Shown: piece by piece, positions 23,901 through 33,896 of the stretch
Numbering within the stretch: position 1 is the stretch's first letter
Layout: every line of letters begins with the position of its first letter
Source: Eucommia ulmoides
Lineage: Eukaryota > Streptophyta > Magnoliopsida > Garryales > Eucommiaceae
DNA length: 64,000 nt
Reading direction: 5' to 3'
NCBI GenBank assembly: GCA_016647705.1
Contig: CM028339.1
Coordinates: forward strand, 21,936,803-22,000,802
Program-made: the position numbers and the translations under genes
The notes under the pieces: model-generated
Database searches by the model: none
What the model saw: only the letters and a program-made list of their open reading frames with translations
What the model was told of the DNA's origin: nothing

Positions 23901-24254
23901 TGATAGACCATTAATCAAGCACACTTATGTGAGACAAAGGAAGAAGGCATAGAAACTTCCATTTTCGGTTAGGAAGTTGAGTTGTTAGGATAACAGAATA
24001 ACAGAATGTATTCTGTTATTCAGCTGCAAGTTGCAACAATTGGGGTCATAAATAGTAGAGAGGAAGAAGAAAGGAGTACCGAAAAACTGAAGTAGAAATT
24101 GGGAGAAACCAGGTTGGATATTTGTTCATTCCTTTACTGTTTTTCCTTTCAATCAAAGCTGTTTTGTAATTCATTATATTGGTGAATGCAATTACAGTCC
24201 ATTTCCTTAAATCCATTATGCTATATTTCCTATTTGGATACATTTGTTCCATCA
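23901..24254 (+). repeat. Chromovirus 3' LTR (putative)
   Basis: Begins TGATAG right after a purine tract (GAGGGGGAGG) and ends CCATCA. A TATA-like 'CATAAATAGTAG' lies near 24047. The limits rest on the TG...CA ends only, because the other LTR is absent. Confidence 0.55.
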
Positions 24255-24477
24255 GTACCTTCTTTTTTTTTTTTGGGCATTCGTTTCTGTGTATGTGCGC
24301 ACACACAAGGCACTAGTTACTGCTTATTAGTTACTTGCTTAATCCTAGTTAGAACCTTAAACAGTCACTGCCTTATCTTTCTTTGTCCCTTCGAATTATG
24401 TCATATGCCTTACTGTGAGATTTCCACACATGGATTGTCTAACTCATCAAATATGCTTCTTTGATTTGTTATCAGAG

Positions 24478-27400
24478 ATGTCTCAAATGACTGGAGGTAG
24501 AGTGATTCATCAGTTGCTGAGGGGAACATTTCAATTTCGACAGGTGGTAAGAAACCTTTTGGCACTTGTATTTTACTTTATTTGATAAATGCTACTGCAA
24601 TCTTTGTGGCACGATACTAGTCTTGATTTTCGTAAGAATGTATCATGGCCCAAGGAAAGGAACCAGTGGCTTCTCGTTTATCTTGAATGCTTGATTTCTT
24701 TGAAATTATTCTCATGCTTTGCACTGTTTATTGGTTGATTGAATCAGCCCAACAATGGACATAAAATGTATTAGAATTCATTACATTCAAATTTGATTTT
24801 CTTCTCGATATCAATTTAGCAGACATTTGGCTCACTATTTTAAGGAAATAGTGCCCAAATTCTGGAAAAGGTCTTTATCCTTTCTCGTTTGCAAGTGTTT
24901 GTCCACTTCGCATATGTGACCATATCTTCTTGCACAATGTTTTCTTTGGTGATATACAATTTTTTATGCCTTATATTGAAGTACAGGAGATACATCACCT
25001 TTACTGCTTCCAGGATGCTTTTTTGATTAATTAATAATATGTGACACAAGATATACTATTTTAGGTGTCTAGGGGGAGATATGTTTTTTGGATTTTAAGG
25101 CGCCATGCAATTGACAGACATGTGCATCAAATAATAGAAAATCCCGTAATGTTGGGAGGAGGATTTTAGCCCTATTACCTTTCCCTAATGTAGACATTAT
25201 TGGTTGCATAGGAATAAAAGAGGCTTAGGATTAGGAGTGATGAGTGGTTCAATGAAGTTTTTGTTTCCTACAAATATTGCACTATTTTCTGCTGGATTTC
25301 CTCGACTATTTGCTGGGTTTTGCTGCAGGAATGGGAAGAACGACCAAGGATTATAAAAACATGCAAAAGCGGTTGAATGTGTTCTGAATCTTTAAATTGA
25401 CTGACGATGGTTGGACTTGTTTTAGTACTTAAATACATGAGGTACAAACTGGTTAAGTGCAGGAGAATGCGCCCTTATTTGACCTTCACTCTAGACATAT
25501 TTTCATATGTTCAGTCTCATCGTATGCTCCCCGAGCCCCCTTTATCTCGGTCATTTGAACTAATGCCTCCAATGTATGAGTTTTCAAGGCCAGGCAAAGT
25601 TCAATTCCTTTTGTATGAGTTGCAGTTGCACATTCTGAGCTGATTCCTTAAAACTTCTCATATGATCCTCAAAAACCACATTTAGCTGGAGAAAAGGAAT
25701 TCCTTGAGACATTGCCCAGATAAAGACACGTTACGTGCACAAACCCGATATTGCTGAAATTTAAAATGCTTGAAAGTTGGATCTAGGTAGGCTGCAGTGT
25801 TGATCATGTCTTTTTTCTCTCTGTTGACAATAAGGTTATTTTTCTGTTAGGTCGTGTTTGGTTTCATGGAATTAGAACCTCAGGATTTGAAGTAGAAACA
25901 AATGCATGTAAAAAATTTAAAAATTACAAGCATTCATTTCCATTTCCAATTCTTGAATTCCATGCTTCCAAACACTACCTTAGTCTTATCCATCTAATTT
26001 ATTGGATGCCTATTAAAAACTTGGGGGACATGTAGCCTGGATTAAATTGTTTTGTGTGTTCGTGTGCATGTGAGCCTCAACCAACCTGATTAAAAATGTA
26101 ATCTGAAGTTCAGGCCACGGTTCATATCTTGTCTTTTCTTTGTTCGCTTTTTTTGTTTATTCATTGATGAATGATGGTTGTTTAGTCATCATTTTTCTGG
26201 GTTGTGATTCATATCGCAATTTGTAGGCTTCTCCATCTTTGCTTTCAAAGAACGATCGAGAGGGGTTTGGATCTGCAGGCATGAAGTCCCTAAGAGCATT
26301 TGCACTTCTTGGAGCAGGTGTATCAGGGCTTCTGAGTTTCACGACAGCTGCATCAGCTGATGATGAGGCTGAACATGGTTTAGAGTGTCCGAACTATCCT
26401 TGGCCTCATAAAGGCATCCTAAGTTCATATGACCATGCTTCGTAAGTCTCTTGTAATGCTTGAACAACCCCATTTAAAGAATTTCTTGGTTTGGGTTTGT
26501 AGTCCATTAAAGTTTTATTCTCACCCATTGACTAGTCGTGTATTTTTGATGAAATATTAATTATTAAGGGTCCCACCAGAAGTAACTTGGCATCTTTGCC
26601 AGGCGTTCCGTCAATCCTTACGCAGTTTAGGTTTATTATGCATCTGATTTTCAGAATCTTACTTTATCATGTGAAAATTTAAATAATGTATTTTATCTCT
26701 AGTTCTCTACTGTAGTCTGCATTATTTATTTATTAAAAAAAAAAAAGGGAAAAAAGAAGAAAACGAAAAAAGCTTGGAATATTGTGATATTTGTTTATTC
26801 GTAATTTAGTGTTAATCAGTTTTTCTAAAAGTTTACCACAACCCTTCAATTTTGTGATAGGAGCATGATTTCCTCTATTTTCTAGTTTAATAAAGATCTT
26901 CATGCCAGTCTTAGGGCATGTTTGATAACCACTTAAAAATTAAGTACTGAAAATTTAAGTATTTAATTTTAAGTGCTGAAAATATCATAAGATTGTTTGA
27001 TAAAATTGTGCTAAAAATTTAAGTGTTGATTTTTTTATTTTATTTAATAAGTACAAAATTTGTATACTAAAATTGTTTAATTTACATAACTACTTTTGAA
27101 TCAAGATAATATGGAGAAAAAAAAATTGAGACCAAAATAATAAAATTAGGGTGCCATAAAAAAAATTATATTAAAATTAAAAGTAAAAATTAACCAAAAA
27201 ATATATAATATTATGTATTTTTTATGCAGCTTGATTGCTTAAATTAAATTATAACAATAATTTAAATATAAAATAAAATTAAAACCTTAAAATAATTCAA
27301 AGTTAATCTAATTCTCATTAAACTTAATCCTAATTAAATCCGCATAGGGGATCAAGGGTAAAATGGTCAAATATAATTTTTTTTTAAGTGGAAAATAATG

Positions 27401-29457
27401 AAGTGCATTAAGCAAAATGAAATAAGTGAAGGGGTTTTGACTTAATTTTTTACTCACATTTTGATTTAATTTTAACTTAATTAAGTGATACTAATTGCAT
27501 TTATCAAACAAAATTAATTAAATACTTAATATAATCAGTTTTAACTACTTATTTTTTATTTATTTTTTATTTATTAAACATGCTCTTAGTATTAATTTTC
27601 TTTTGGACCATTCTTGCAAGAGCAGGATTCGTCGTGGTCATCAAGTTTACCAACAAGTCTGTGCATCTTGCCATTCAATGTCCTTAATTTCATACCGTGA
27701 CTTGGTTGGTGTAGCATACACAGAGGAGGAAACAAAGGCTATGGCTGCTGAAATTGAGGTGGTTGATGGGCCTAATGATGAGGGTGAGATGTTTACTCGT
27801 CCTGGTAAACTGAGTGATCGTTTTCCTCAGCCGTATGCCAATGAACAGGCAGCTCGATTTGCTAATGGAGGCGCCTATCCACCAGATTTAAGTCTTATTA
27901 CGAAGGTAATTACTAATACACTCCTCCTTTTATGACCTTTTGGAAATTTTTATTTGTTCATCTATCCAAAAAATCTAAATTTTGTTTTTCAGGCTCGTCA
28001 CAACGGTCAAAATTACGTCTTTGCCCTTTTAACTGGTTATCGTGATCCCCCTGCTGGAGTTTCCGTAAGTTCTGCTTGATTTCCAGCTTGCCATCATGTC
28101 AATTACGAGTTTCTCAAGGTTTATTTTTTTGTAGAGTTTTGGCCAAGTTATGCTTTTTTATCCTTCAACTACACCCCAGTTACATTTTAGTCCGTAAATT
28201 TTCATTTTTGACAATCTTTTCCTTGAGTGAACTGACATTTCTTGTTAGTTTGATTGACAACCTAACAACTTGGGGGCAAATTCATGAACTGAGAACACCC
28301 TTGTTAAAAAATGCAGAAAAAAATTCCATCGCTCACTTGAAACCACAATATGGGAATTAGACCATTTGAATACTTGCGTCGTAGTTGAGAGGTATTATAT
28401 TCAAAAATTTTGGTTCACAGGACAAGAAGAAATTCAGGTACTACTTGAGGGGTTTAGGATGTTCTAGTTTACAATCTAGATTTAGTCCTTGTAAATAGGT
28501 GACTTCCTTATAGGATATCATTTATTGCTTGTTTGTTCAGCAAAAGCTATAAATTTGTATTTGTAGATCCGAGATGGATTGCATTATAATCCTTACTTTC
28601 CTGGGGGAGCTATTGCCATGCCTAAAATGCTCATTGATGGTGCTGTTGAGTATGAAGATGGTACCCCTGCAACTGAAGCTCAGGTTTCCCCTGTTTTTTT
28701 CCCTCATTAATTTTTTTCCCCTCAATTGTCATAATTTCAAATTTTGTATCCTTGTACTCGTTTCTTTAGAGACAAGTAGATGGAAGCATGTATCGGCTGC
28801 CTTCAGTGGGTGGGGCCCTCACTAAAATAATAAATTAATACAGAAAAATCATAGTAATATATGGTTGACAAGCTCACGTTTGTATATTGTGTGGCAGATG
28901 GGAAAAGATGTTGTGACATTTTTGTCCTGGGCCGCTGAACCTGAAATGGAGGAGAGAAAGCTGGTTTGTTTCCTGTTCCCTCCCTAACCATCAAATTAGG
29001 TGGTGTTTGGTTAATGTTTTTTTTCTCTGTACCCATGAAATGAAACTTAGGAAAAAGAGAGACAAGAAAATGTTTCTTTTTTGATCCTAATTTGTTTTCT
29101 AAAAATTTGGGAACAGACAAATATATTTTATGTTTGTTTATGTTTTTTGTTTCATTTGAAGTTTTCTGGCAATATAAAGATGAAAACTAAGTTGGCGTTT
29201 GTTTTAAGTGTTCATGTTCCCAGATTTTTTTTTCTGTCACGAATTTAGGAAAACAAAACTCTGTTTCTGTTCTGCTCCCAGACTTTTTTTTTATTCTCCT
29301 CTTTTTTGATATAACCCTAATGTATTTGTTGTTGTTGCAGATGGGTTTCAAGTGGATATTTGTATTGTCACTGGCACTGCTTCAAGCTGCTTATTACCGG
29401 CGACTGAGGTGGTCTGTCCTCAAGTCCCGTAAGCTTGTCCTTGACGTTGTCAATTAA
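24478..29457 (+). CDS. CYC1: Cytochrome c1, heme protein of mitochondrial complex III (seven coding exons, intact)
   Basis: Exons 24478-24546, 26227-26441, 27626-27905, 27993-28064, 28567-28683, 28898-28963 and 29341-29457 join in frame with GT-AG introns to 311 aa. Cytochrome c1 passes electrons from the Rieske protein to cytochrome c at the inner membrane. Residues 1-67 form a bipartite presequence: an Arg-rich, acid-free start, then the hydrophobic sorting stretch [18 protein letters not shown], with likely cleavage before [11 protein letters not shown]. The heme site is VCASCH (Cys107-x2-Cys110-His111), the axial Met is Met230 in AIAMPKM, and the C-terminal anchor spans about 278-296 followed by basic [12 protein letters not shown]. 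Length and order are normal for the plant family and no damage is seen. The ATG lies 2 nt after a splice acceptor. Donor choice at exon 1 (24546 rather than 24543) is from the better GTAAGA match; both keep frame. Confidence 0.97.
24547..26226 (+). other. CYC1 intron after coding exon 1
   Basis: 1680 bp, GTAAGA...TTTGTAG. AT-rich; it contains a 130-bp MITE at 25850-25979. No other gene is seen inside. Confidence 0.85.
25850..25979. mobile_element. Small Tourist-like MITE in a CYC1 intron
   Basis: Inverted ends GGTCGTGTTTGG and GGTAGTGTTTGG, with GCATGGAATT-like extension, and TTA on both sides (25847-25849 and 25980-25982). 130 bp. Confidence 0.75.
26914..27587. mobile_element. Tourist-like MITE in a CYC1 intron
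   Basis: Inverted ends GGGCATGTTTGATAA and GAGCATGTTTAATAA, with TTA on both sides (26911-26913 and 27588-27590). 674 bp, very AT-rich. It makes up more than half of the 1184-bp intron 26442-27625 and ends 38 bp before the next exon. Confidence 0.75.
28964..29340 (+). other. Last CYC1 intron, with possible decayed MITE
   Basis: 377 bp. It contains 'GGTGGTGTTTGGTTAATG' near 29001 and 'GGCGTTTGTTTTAAGTGTT' near 29193, words like those at MITE ends here, but no clean inverted pair or target duplication. Confidence 0.4.
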
Positions 29458-29502
29458 AATCTTGTTTTTGTTCTTCCTTTATTGCTTTCTTTGCGCAAAT
29501 AT

Positions 29503-29508
29503 AATAAA
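29503..29508 (+). terminator. CYC1: CYC1 polyadenylation signal (AATAAA)
   Basis: Canonical AATAAA 46 nt after the stop codon. It is the first good signal in the 3' UTR; the cleavage site is not known. Confidence 0.6.
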
Positions 29509-30414
29509 ATGAAATGAAATGTGATTTCCGGTTGGATTTGAAATTTGGCAAATAATTAGATTGTTTTCTATAATTTTGCTGTCATCAGAGAGACATTTTG
29601 AGCACATACACAGCCCTTGTTTAAGGCTTGGTGTTAAAGCATTGTGTTTTTCTTTGGTTGGTATGTACCCTGGAGTGTAGGTCCTAAACCGCCACGGATA
29701 TAGCGGTAGTAATTAGAACCCTAGAGTGTTTCTATAACCACTAATGATTACCCGTTGTTGATGCATGGCGTTTCCTATTCCATTTTTTCGGGCGATGTTT
29801 TTTTTTTTTTTTTTTTTGGTGGGGGCCTAAACTAAATGAGCGTTATAGCGAGCGAAGTCTTTCATTTAGTGGCTTCCCTACCTCACATGACGTTTCTTTT
29901 GGGGGGCTGTTCCGAAAGAAACAGTTATTTTTCCATTTTTACTTAATAAAGAAAGAAACTGTTTTTATTTTGATTCCAAAAATTATAACAAAATAATAAT
30001 AAGTAGAATTGAAATATCTATATTATAAATTAGAATCTTATTTTAAAATTTCTTTTCGTTAAGGGTTGAAATTGATTTGAGGGGAATTGATGAATGAGAT
30101 TAGATTGTAGGTGTCCAAAAATTTTGCATCGGCACTTCTAAGTTGGTTAAAAATTTTGCATCGGCACTTCTAAGTTGGTTAAATTAAGTTATATTTTGTA
30201 TCTTTTAAGTTTCACGTATATATTTATTTCATCATTCTTTATAGAGGCATTTGGTTCACGCTTTCGCTTTTCACATTAAATCCGTGAATTGTCGCGTTAC
30301 TAAAAATTAGTTTAGCACAATCTTTTTGTCAATATTGAACATATGTTTATTGTTCAATACCAAATTCCTTAAATAACACTTCTAAAAATTATCGATTTGT
30401 AATTAAAACAATAC
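29509..30414. other. Non-genic, no clear feature
   Basis: AT-rich intergenic DNA. The only structure seen is a direct tandem pair of about 33 bp ('AAAATTTTGCATCGGCACTT...') at 30115-30183 and a T-run near 29799-29818. Confidence 0.6.
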
Positions 30415-30423
30415 TAATTGTTC

Positions 30424-30931
30424 GGGTAAATTACCTTTTATCCCTTCTATTTTCTATTTTCTATTTTCTATTTTCTGTAATTATTACTTTATCCCTCTTT
30501 ATTTAAAAAAACTATACTTTATTTACTTTCTATTTTTGAACAAAGTGATTTTTTTTTTTTTTTACTATTTAAATTAACATAATATGCTTAAAATGGTTGG
30601 AATTAATTTTTTAATCCAATTTTTAGATGAGATAGACGAAATTGTCCTCTTATTTTGATTTAAATTTTTCTTTTTAATCATAAATAGTTTTAAAAAATGA
30701 AATTAAAATTAAAAATAAAGGGTCAATTTCGTCTATTTCATTCAAAAATTGGATGAAAAATTTAGTTCTATCTATTTTTAAATATATTCTGATAATTTAA
30801 CCCAAACAAAATAGTTTATCACTTAATTCAAAAGTAAAAGTAGGTAAAACATAATTTTTTAAAGCGGAGAGAGGTAAAGTGATAATTAGACAAAGTAGGA
30901 GGATGGGGTGACGATAAAAGGTAATTTACCG
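30424..30931. mobile_element. Small Mutator-like (MULE) non-autonomous element
   Basis: Long imperfect terminal inverted repeats starting GGGTAAATTACCTTTTATC (left) and CGGTAAATTACCTTTTATC (right, opposite strand), continuing to TCTAATTAT/GTAATTAT-like words. The flanks TAATTGTTC (30415-30423) and TAGTTGTTC (30932-30940) match at 8 of 9 bases, the length expected of a MULE. 508 bp, no coding; it contains a (TTTTCTA)n run near 30448-30478. Confidence 0.7.
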
Positions 30932-30940
30932 TAGTTGTTC

Positions 30941-31911
30941 ACATCTCTTAATTACGCTTCTAAAAATAATTGTTGTTGACCTTCTTTATTTTAGAAAACC
31001 GTATATTACAACAATAATTTTCAAATAACCCAATTTCGGAATTGTTATATCATGAATTTTATAGTTTTTATTTACAAATTAGTAACCATTATGAAAAATG
31101 ATAAATTATATCTCCATTTTATATATAAATTCGTGTTTTAAAATTTCTAGAGGTACGTTGATTTCAACCCGCTGTTGTACGATATCCATTTTGGTTGCAT
31201 CGCATAGGATTTTTACGCATTTATAGAACCACACTTTTTGAAACCTTCTTAACAAGATTGAGATTTTTGATATGATGTTTATTTATGGAAATTTAGCAAA
31301 TGTGTGATCGCTTGTAGAATCCTAAACCGGTTACACATTCATGTTCAATATGAGAAAATTGAACATAATGTTTACAAAGTTAAATATATGAATAATGAAT
31401 TGTGTGTCAAGTTCACACATATACCAAGTAGATTTTAACAAGTTTGCTATAATTGAATGACAACATTATGTTGACAAAGATTGGATATGTTTTTATAATT
31501 GTTTTGTGCATTCAATGGCATGTTCAAATCAACACATTAACACGTCCACGGTGATAAAATTGAAATAATTTTGACAAAGTTTAGATATAAAACACAAATC
31601 GTGTATGGATTTCACATATATATTATTACTTGAGTTGTATTTTTTTGATGAAATCTTAAATTTGGACATAATTCTTGATGTGGATATATGAAAAATTAAC
31701 CTAAAAATTGCAATTTTATTTTAATAAAAAGAAAACAATGAACGGACTCAAATGACAATGCAACGTGCAGTTGCAAAACAAATAAAAAAACTAAAGAACT
31801 CGTAGAGATTTAAATTTATAAACAAACATATTTCGAAAGCAAAATGTAATACACACACACATATCTCTTTGGTAGAATGACTTTTGAATTTGATAGATTT
31901 TCTTAAAATAT
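30941..31911. other. Non-genic, no clear feature
   Basis: AT-rich. No open frame, repeat partner or RNA gene that I can support. Confidence 0.5.
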
Positions 31912-32012
31912 TGACACGCACACACAAAAAAAGAAAGAAAGAAATAATTCAAAATATAAAAGATTAACGACAAATATTACCTACCACAATGTGAGAAAAT
32001 ATTTGGACTCAT

Positions 32013-32056
<44 letters not shown>

Positions 32057-32750
32057 CTTCGGTTGTTTCCTATTTTTTTTTAGGTAATCTATACTATATA
32101 TTATTTCAAGGGGATTCAATATTTTTTTTTTAGAATCTCCCTTGTTGCTTTGTACTTATTCTAACATTTTCTACCTCAATCTAACCTCTTATATTGGTTA
32201 GGACCTATTCCAAACTTACATCCGATCCTAGATTTAAAATTCATATATATAGCAAACCTAACTCCAAACTTGCATTCAAAATTTATTAAATTTAAAAATA
32301 TTAAAAAATTAAAATAAAGCAAATCTGTGGTGGATGAAAAAATAGATATTTAACAAAATAAATATAGACAGGATCTCTAGTGAATCATATTTAAAAATCT
32401 GTATTTAAAAAAAAAATAAAAAAATAAAAATATGGACAATATTAGAAACATCATATTAAGTTATTATATAAAACAAGATGAACATTATAGTCTTAGACAT
32501 CTGTCAATCGTCTAATGTCTTAAGAAATAAAGAACGGTATAGATGAACTGTCAAATAATTTAATATTATTTAGGGTTAAAAGGAATAGTTATGGTTAAAT
32601 ATTCACCGCATCCTTTTCTCTTTCTCAATGTAATTGGCCCAAATTCTGCCCTTACCTCGTGCCTCTCTCTCTTGTCTCCTCTTTCCCATCTTCTCTTCTT
32701 ACCTCTCCAGCACCATCTTTTTCCTGGCAGTCTCGAACACACATGCACAC
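31912..32750. repeat. Tandem duplication, unit 1
   Basis: Matches 32751-32991 plus 43525-about 44002: from a 'CACACGCACACACAAAAA' start through 'GAGAAAATATTTGGACT', 'GGTAATCTATACTATA' and 'TATTGGTTAGGACCTATTC' to 'CTTTCCCAT-TTCTCTTCT'. It contains a T-run of about 45 at 32012-32056. Unit 2 later received the copia element. Confidence 0.8.
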
Positions 32751-32991
32751 ACACGCACACACAAAAAAAAAGGTAAATAAAAATAAAATAAAATAAAAAT
32801 AAAAAATAAATCAAAATATAAAAGATAAACTACATATATTTGGACCTACCTGTGAGAAAATATTTGGACTTAGTTTTTTTATTCCTTTGGTTGTTTCCTC
32901 TTTATTTTTGGGTAATCTATACTATATTTTATTTCAAAGCGATTCGAATTTTCTATTAGAACCTTCCTTATTGCTTCTTACTTATTCTAAC

Positions 32992-33157
32992 TGTTAATGT
33001 AATATATGGGTTTGGCCCAATAGGTCCAAACCTTAATTCTAGAGTTCCATTATTCTCCTATAAATACTCTTATTGTATATTTCTGTAATATATACTTTTT
33101 CCAAATATCAATACAACTGTTTCATGTTCTTCATTCGTCTTCTCAATTATTTTAACA
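32992..33157 (+). repeat. Copia 5' LTR
   Basis: TGTTAATG...TTTTAACA with TATA-like CTATAAATACTC near 33058. The primer site starts at the next base. Confidence 0.85.
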
Positions 33158-33170
33158 TGGTATTGAGAGC
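33158..33170 (+). other. Copia primer-binding site (initiator Met tRNA type)
   Basis: TGGTATTGAGAGC, close to the usual plant copia TGGTATCAGAGC. Confidence 0.75.
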
Positions 33171-33822
33171 TAATGTTTCTTGGCCCTATTCCTGTTAAAA
33201 TTTTCGAAACCCTAAGCCTTTCGCCGTGCCATTACATCTGTTGACTGTTAATATCCTACCATCTCTCTAAAATAATCTCCAACCATATCAATACCTTTGT
33301 CTCGAAAATACAAGCAGAACACCATTAAAACCACCACCAACAGAATTTTGACGCACTCAAACGCGTAGCTAAGCTGTAATAGTAATACCACTATCAGCCA
33401 TCACTGATTTTGGGCTCTACCGCCCTAATCAAGGCTCCAAATCCATTGAAAACCATATCATCAGAACCCTCTTGACGAGAAGATTCCACAACATCAAATA
33501 GAAACCTATTCTGGCTTCTCACGCGCTTACACGCATGTCACAACCACCGCCGCCACAACCAAACTGCTGATCCACGTGCCTTGCTTCTCAAAATCTGCCA
33601 AGTCAGGCCTAATCCCTGCCATGTTAGCGCCACGTTAGCCGTTGACTCTGCCACATCAGCGCCCAATTAGTCCATTCTGCCACATTAACGATTTTTAGAG
33701 GTACTCTTCTTAGGACCGGTTCAAGCCATTTTAGACCAATTTTCTATAAAGTTGGACTGATTCTTGAGGTTTTTGGACATTCTAATTCTATTTCCAGATT
33801 TTGTTTTGTGATTTGAGGCTCA

Positions 33823-33856
<34 letters not shown>

Positions 33857-33896
33857 TTGTTTGGTTTCTACACCAATTCACCAATTCTTTGCGCCT

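Larger units (their letters stand above)
21141..24254 (+). mobile_element. Truncated Ty3/gypsy chromovirus (RT to 3' LTR)
   Basis: Order RT, RNase H, integrase with GPY/F-like module, chromodomain, polypurine tract, 3' LTR. The RT entry '[18 protein letters not shown]', 'FFDDILVYS', integrase '[15 protein letters not shown]' and a C-terminal chromodomain ('VLIQWQDLPDFEASWEEFE') place it among plant chromoviruses (Tekay/Reina-like; clade not certain). The 5' LTR, gag and protease are missing at the junction near 21140. The remaining part has roughly half a dozen breaks. No second LTR remains for dating. Confidence 0.9.
13815..24475 (+). other. CYC1: Inferred 10.7-kb 5'-UTR intron of CYC1
   Basis: Bounded by donor GTATGT (13815) and acceptor TTATCAG (ending 24475). 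It holds a minisatellite (14842-15105), a short coding-like stretch (15148-15297), a caulimovirid fossil (17084-21140) and a truncated chromovirus (21141-24254). In 15300-17083 I see no gene, only AT-rich sequence with short chance frames. Confidence 0.4.

Noticed and set aside
24478-29457. CYC1 as a processed or broken copy
   Set aside because: All exons keep frame, splice sites are canonical, and the heme, axial Met, presequence and membrane anchor are present.
24478-29457. Nuclear insertion of mitochondrial DNA
   Set aside because: Cytochrome c1 is nuclear-encoded in plants and this copy has introns and a targeting presequence.
32566-32814. Open frames on both strands near a CA repeat
   Set aside because: They are driven by pyrimidine-rich and CA-rich sequence; low complexity.
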